From Pseudomonadota bacterium (lineage in GTDB: Bacteria > Pseudomonadota > Alphaproteobacteria > Sphingomonadales > SMXR01): DNA of 7,205 nt. Below are positions 5,466 to 7,205 of this stretch, one piece after another (position 1 is the stretch's first letter; each line of letters begins with the position of its first letter). Location of the stretch: the NCBI GenBank assembly GCA_022571175.1, contig JACZYI010000096.1, positions 1-7,205 on the forward strand, given 5' to 3'. The notes under the pieces are model-generated. The model worked only from the letters and a program-made list of their open reading frames with translations. It did no database searches and was not told the DNA's origin. The position numbers were made by a program, and so were the translations under genes.

Positions 5466-7205
5466 TTGTCCAATTTAATCAAGGAACTGAAGCGCCGGAA
5501 TGTTTTTCGGGTTGGCATCGCCTATGCGGTGGTTGCCTGGCTGTTGGTTCAAATGGGTGATATTGCGGCCGACAATCTCGCCTTCCCCGACTGGTTTGTG
5601 CCCATGTTGATGGTGGTGCTGGGCCTTGGTTTTCCCATAGCACTTCTTTTGTCCTGGGCTTACGAGATGACACCTTCAGGCGTCAAGAAAACCGCCGAGG
5701 TGGATGCGGACGCAAGCATCAGCCACAACACCGGGCAAAAGCTGAATTATTTTATCATTGCGGCCCTGGTTATGGCACTCGGATTTATCGCCTGGCAGAC
5801 TGTGGACAAAACGCCCGAGACCCTCATCATCTCGGAAATCAGTGACCCTGTGATTGCCGTTTTACCTTTTGTGAATATGTCATCTGACCTTGAACAGGAG
5901 TATTTCTCGGACGGCATTTCAGAAGAAATCCTGAATGTTCTCGCGCGCACGGATGGCCTGCAGGTGGTGTCCCGTACCTCAAGCTTCCAGTTTAAGGGCA
6001 CAGATCTGGACATCATCGCCATTGCCGCTTCGCTTAACGCCAATATCATCCTTGAGGGCAGCGTCAGAAAAGGGGGAGATCGGGTGCGCATTACAGCGCA
6101 GTTGATTGATGCCACCACCGGTTTGCATCTCTGGTCCGAGACCTATGACCGGAAGCTTGATGATATTTTCGCGGTGCAGGATGAAATCTCGCAAAATATC
6201 GCCACCTCGCTGCTCGGCGCAGTGGGTATTTCGTCCCTGCCCGAAAACCGCTTTGCCGGCACCACTGACATGACGGCCTATAATTCCTATCTGCAGGCCA
6301 ATGCGCTCAAATCCACCCGCACAAAAGAAAATCTGCGATCTGCCATCGCGCTCTATGAAGCTGCGGTAGCCCGCGCGCCGGAATTTGCAGATGCCTGGGC
6401 CGGGCTGGCCAAGGCAAGATGGCTGATTACCAATAATTTTGGTTTGCCAAACGATTATGAAAGCGTCGATGAGGCCGCAAACCGCGCACTGGCCATCGAC
6501 CCGGAAAATGGACAGGCGATGGCGGTCAAGGCCTCTATGGCCAGTGTACAGATGCGTTTCCTGGAAGGCAGGCAACTGATGGAACGTGCCATTATGGCCG
6601 CCCCCACAGACCCGGACGGTCATTTCTGGTTGGGTCTGGCACTCGTTGGACTTCTTGAGGTCGACGCGGCGCTCAAGGAATATGAAATCGCCATGCAGAT
6701 GGACCCGGCCAACAGCAGTTTATTTATTCAGCTGGGAGCTCACTATGGAATGACGGGAGAATTTGCGAAGGCCACTGCCTTGATTGACAAAGTGGAAAAA
6801 GGTGACACACCCATTTCGCCGGTCATGTCTAGTATCCTTCGGCCTTATATTTTATTTTGTGAAGGCCGTGATGAAGAAACACAGGCTCTCATGGAAGCAC
6901 TTTTTCCCGACGAAATAGACCGGGCAGCACACTGGATGTATTACACTTATGCTGCCCGTTCGGGAGACCCGGAGCGCATCGCCCGGGCCGGACAAATGCT
7001 GGAACAACGCATGGCAGAAGGAAAACTTACTTTCAGCTATGGATTTATTGAATGGCTGGAATTGGGCGAGATGGAAAAAGCCCGGGCGGCTCTTGTTCGT
7101 TCACTGGAAGATAGCCTGGATGTGTCACCTATTCATACCGGGATTACCGCTTACACGCTGGGCTTACCGGATTATCGTTTTCAAGACCCACGACCCTTGG
7201 CCGCT
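5466..7205 (+). CDS. Membrane protein with TolB-N/FlgO-like domain and TPR repeats, 3' end beyond the window
   Basis: The frame is open without a stop for 580 codons to the right edge. The start is TTG 5466, supported by GGAGG 9 bases upstream and by the family-typical N-terminus MSNLIKELKRRNVFRVGIAY. Three hydrophobic segments lie at about 13-31, 43-65 and 93-111. By the positive-inside rule the N-terminus is cytoplasmic and everything after residue 112 is periplasmic (inference). Residues 128-250 match the TolB N-terminal/FlgO-like domain common in this family: IAVLPFVNMSSD (130-141), EYFSDGISEEIL (145-156), LEGSVRK (196-202) and LWSETYDR (222-229). From about 270 to the edge the protein is helical and TPR-like, for example AIALYEAAVARAPEFADAWA (293-312) and the AALKEYEIAMQMDPANS stretch (401-417). 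Such proteins are often annotated as adenylate cyclase or TPR proteins, but no cyclase or DNA-binding domain is present in this one. A role in envelope protein assembly or signalling is plausible, not shown. The final LPDYRFQDPRPLAA may be near the natural C-terminus. It is divergent from the transporter operon. Confidence 0.88.
   Translation, partial: MSNLIKELKRRNVFRVGIAYAVVAWLLVQMGDIAADNLAFPDWFVPMLMVVLGLGFPIALLLSWAYEMTPSGVKKTAEVDADASISHNTGQKLNYFIIAALVMALGFIAWQTVDKTPETLIISEISDPVIAVLPFVNMSSDLEQEYFSDGISEEILNVLARTDGLQVVSRTSSFQFKGTDLDIIAIAASLNANIILEGSVRKGGDRVRITAQLIDATTGLHLWSETYDRKLDDIFAVQDEISQNIATSLLGAVGISSLPENRFAGTTDMTAYNSYLQANALKSTRTKENLRSAIALYEAAVARAPEFADAWAGLAKARWLITNNFGLPNDYESVDEAANRALAIDPENGQAMAVKASMASVQMRFLEGRQLMERAIMAAPTDPDGHFWLGLALVGLLEVDAALKEYEIAMQMDPANSSLFIQLGAHYGMTGEFAKATALIDKVEKGDTPISPVMSSILRPYILFCEGRDEETQALMEALFPDEIDRAAHWMYYTYAARSGDPERIARAGQMLEQRMAEGKLTFSYGFIEWLELGEMEKARAALVRSLEDSLDVSPIHTGITAYTLGLPDYRFQDPRPLAA

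Noticed and set aside
5979..6623. Minus-strand open frame of 214 residues inside the TolB/TPR gene
   Set aside because: It is a mirror of the real plus-strand frame, which has clear TolB-like and TPR motifs; the antisense protein has no recognisable features.

Overview
The window reads as a mid-GC Pseudomonadota chromosome, possibly an alphaproteobacterium. This rests on the gene families, the dense packing, the good Shine-Dalgarno sites and the use of GTG/TTG starts, and it is inference because no marker gene is present. Five genes have both family and frame support. One of them runs off the left edge and a further gene, the sixth, runs off the right edge. I see no rRNA, tRNA, CRISPR array, insertion sequence, integrase or phage gene, and no stretch over 300 bases lacks a gene.

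Layout. (1) Positions 1-1028, plus strand: the C-terminal 341 residues of a class I SAM-dependent methyltransferase whose true start lies left of the window. (2) Positions 1029-1077: a short convergent gap with a weak inverted repeat. (3) Positions 1078-5247, minus strand: a compact four-gene operon read right to left. It encodes a membrane-anchored HlyD/MacA-type periplasmic adaptor, a LolD/MacB-type ABC ATPase, and two different FtsX/MacB-type permeases. Permease A overlaps the ATPase by ATGA. Permease B follows permease A in the same frame after a single TGA. (4) Positions 5248-5465: a 218-base divergent intergenic region with a reasonable sigma70-like promoter for the operon. (5) Positions 5466 to the right edge, plus strand: a large membrane protein starting at TTG, with three N-terminal membrane segments, a TolB-N/FlgO-like domain and a TPR-rich C-terminal part.

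How the genes may work together. The operon has every inner-membrane and periplasmic part of a mechanotransmission-type (type VII) ABC system such as MacAB, DevBCA or LolCDE. The ATPase sits in the cytoplasm, the permease pair (probably a heterodimer) transmits ATP hydrolysis to the periplasm, and the adaptor would bridge to a TolC-type outer-membrane channel, which is not encoded here. The substrate cannot be read from the sequence. The divergent TolB/TPR protein shares the intergenic region but a functional link is unproven. The methyltransferase is convergent and so not part of the operon.

I found no strong evidence for a wholly new system. The most interesting points are the split ATPase with two non-identical permeases, the in-frame one-stop junction between them, and the divergent TolB/TPR membrane protein.
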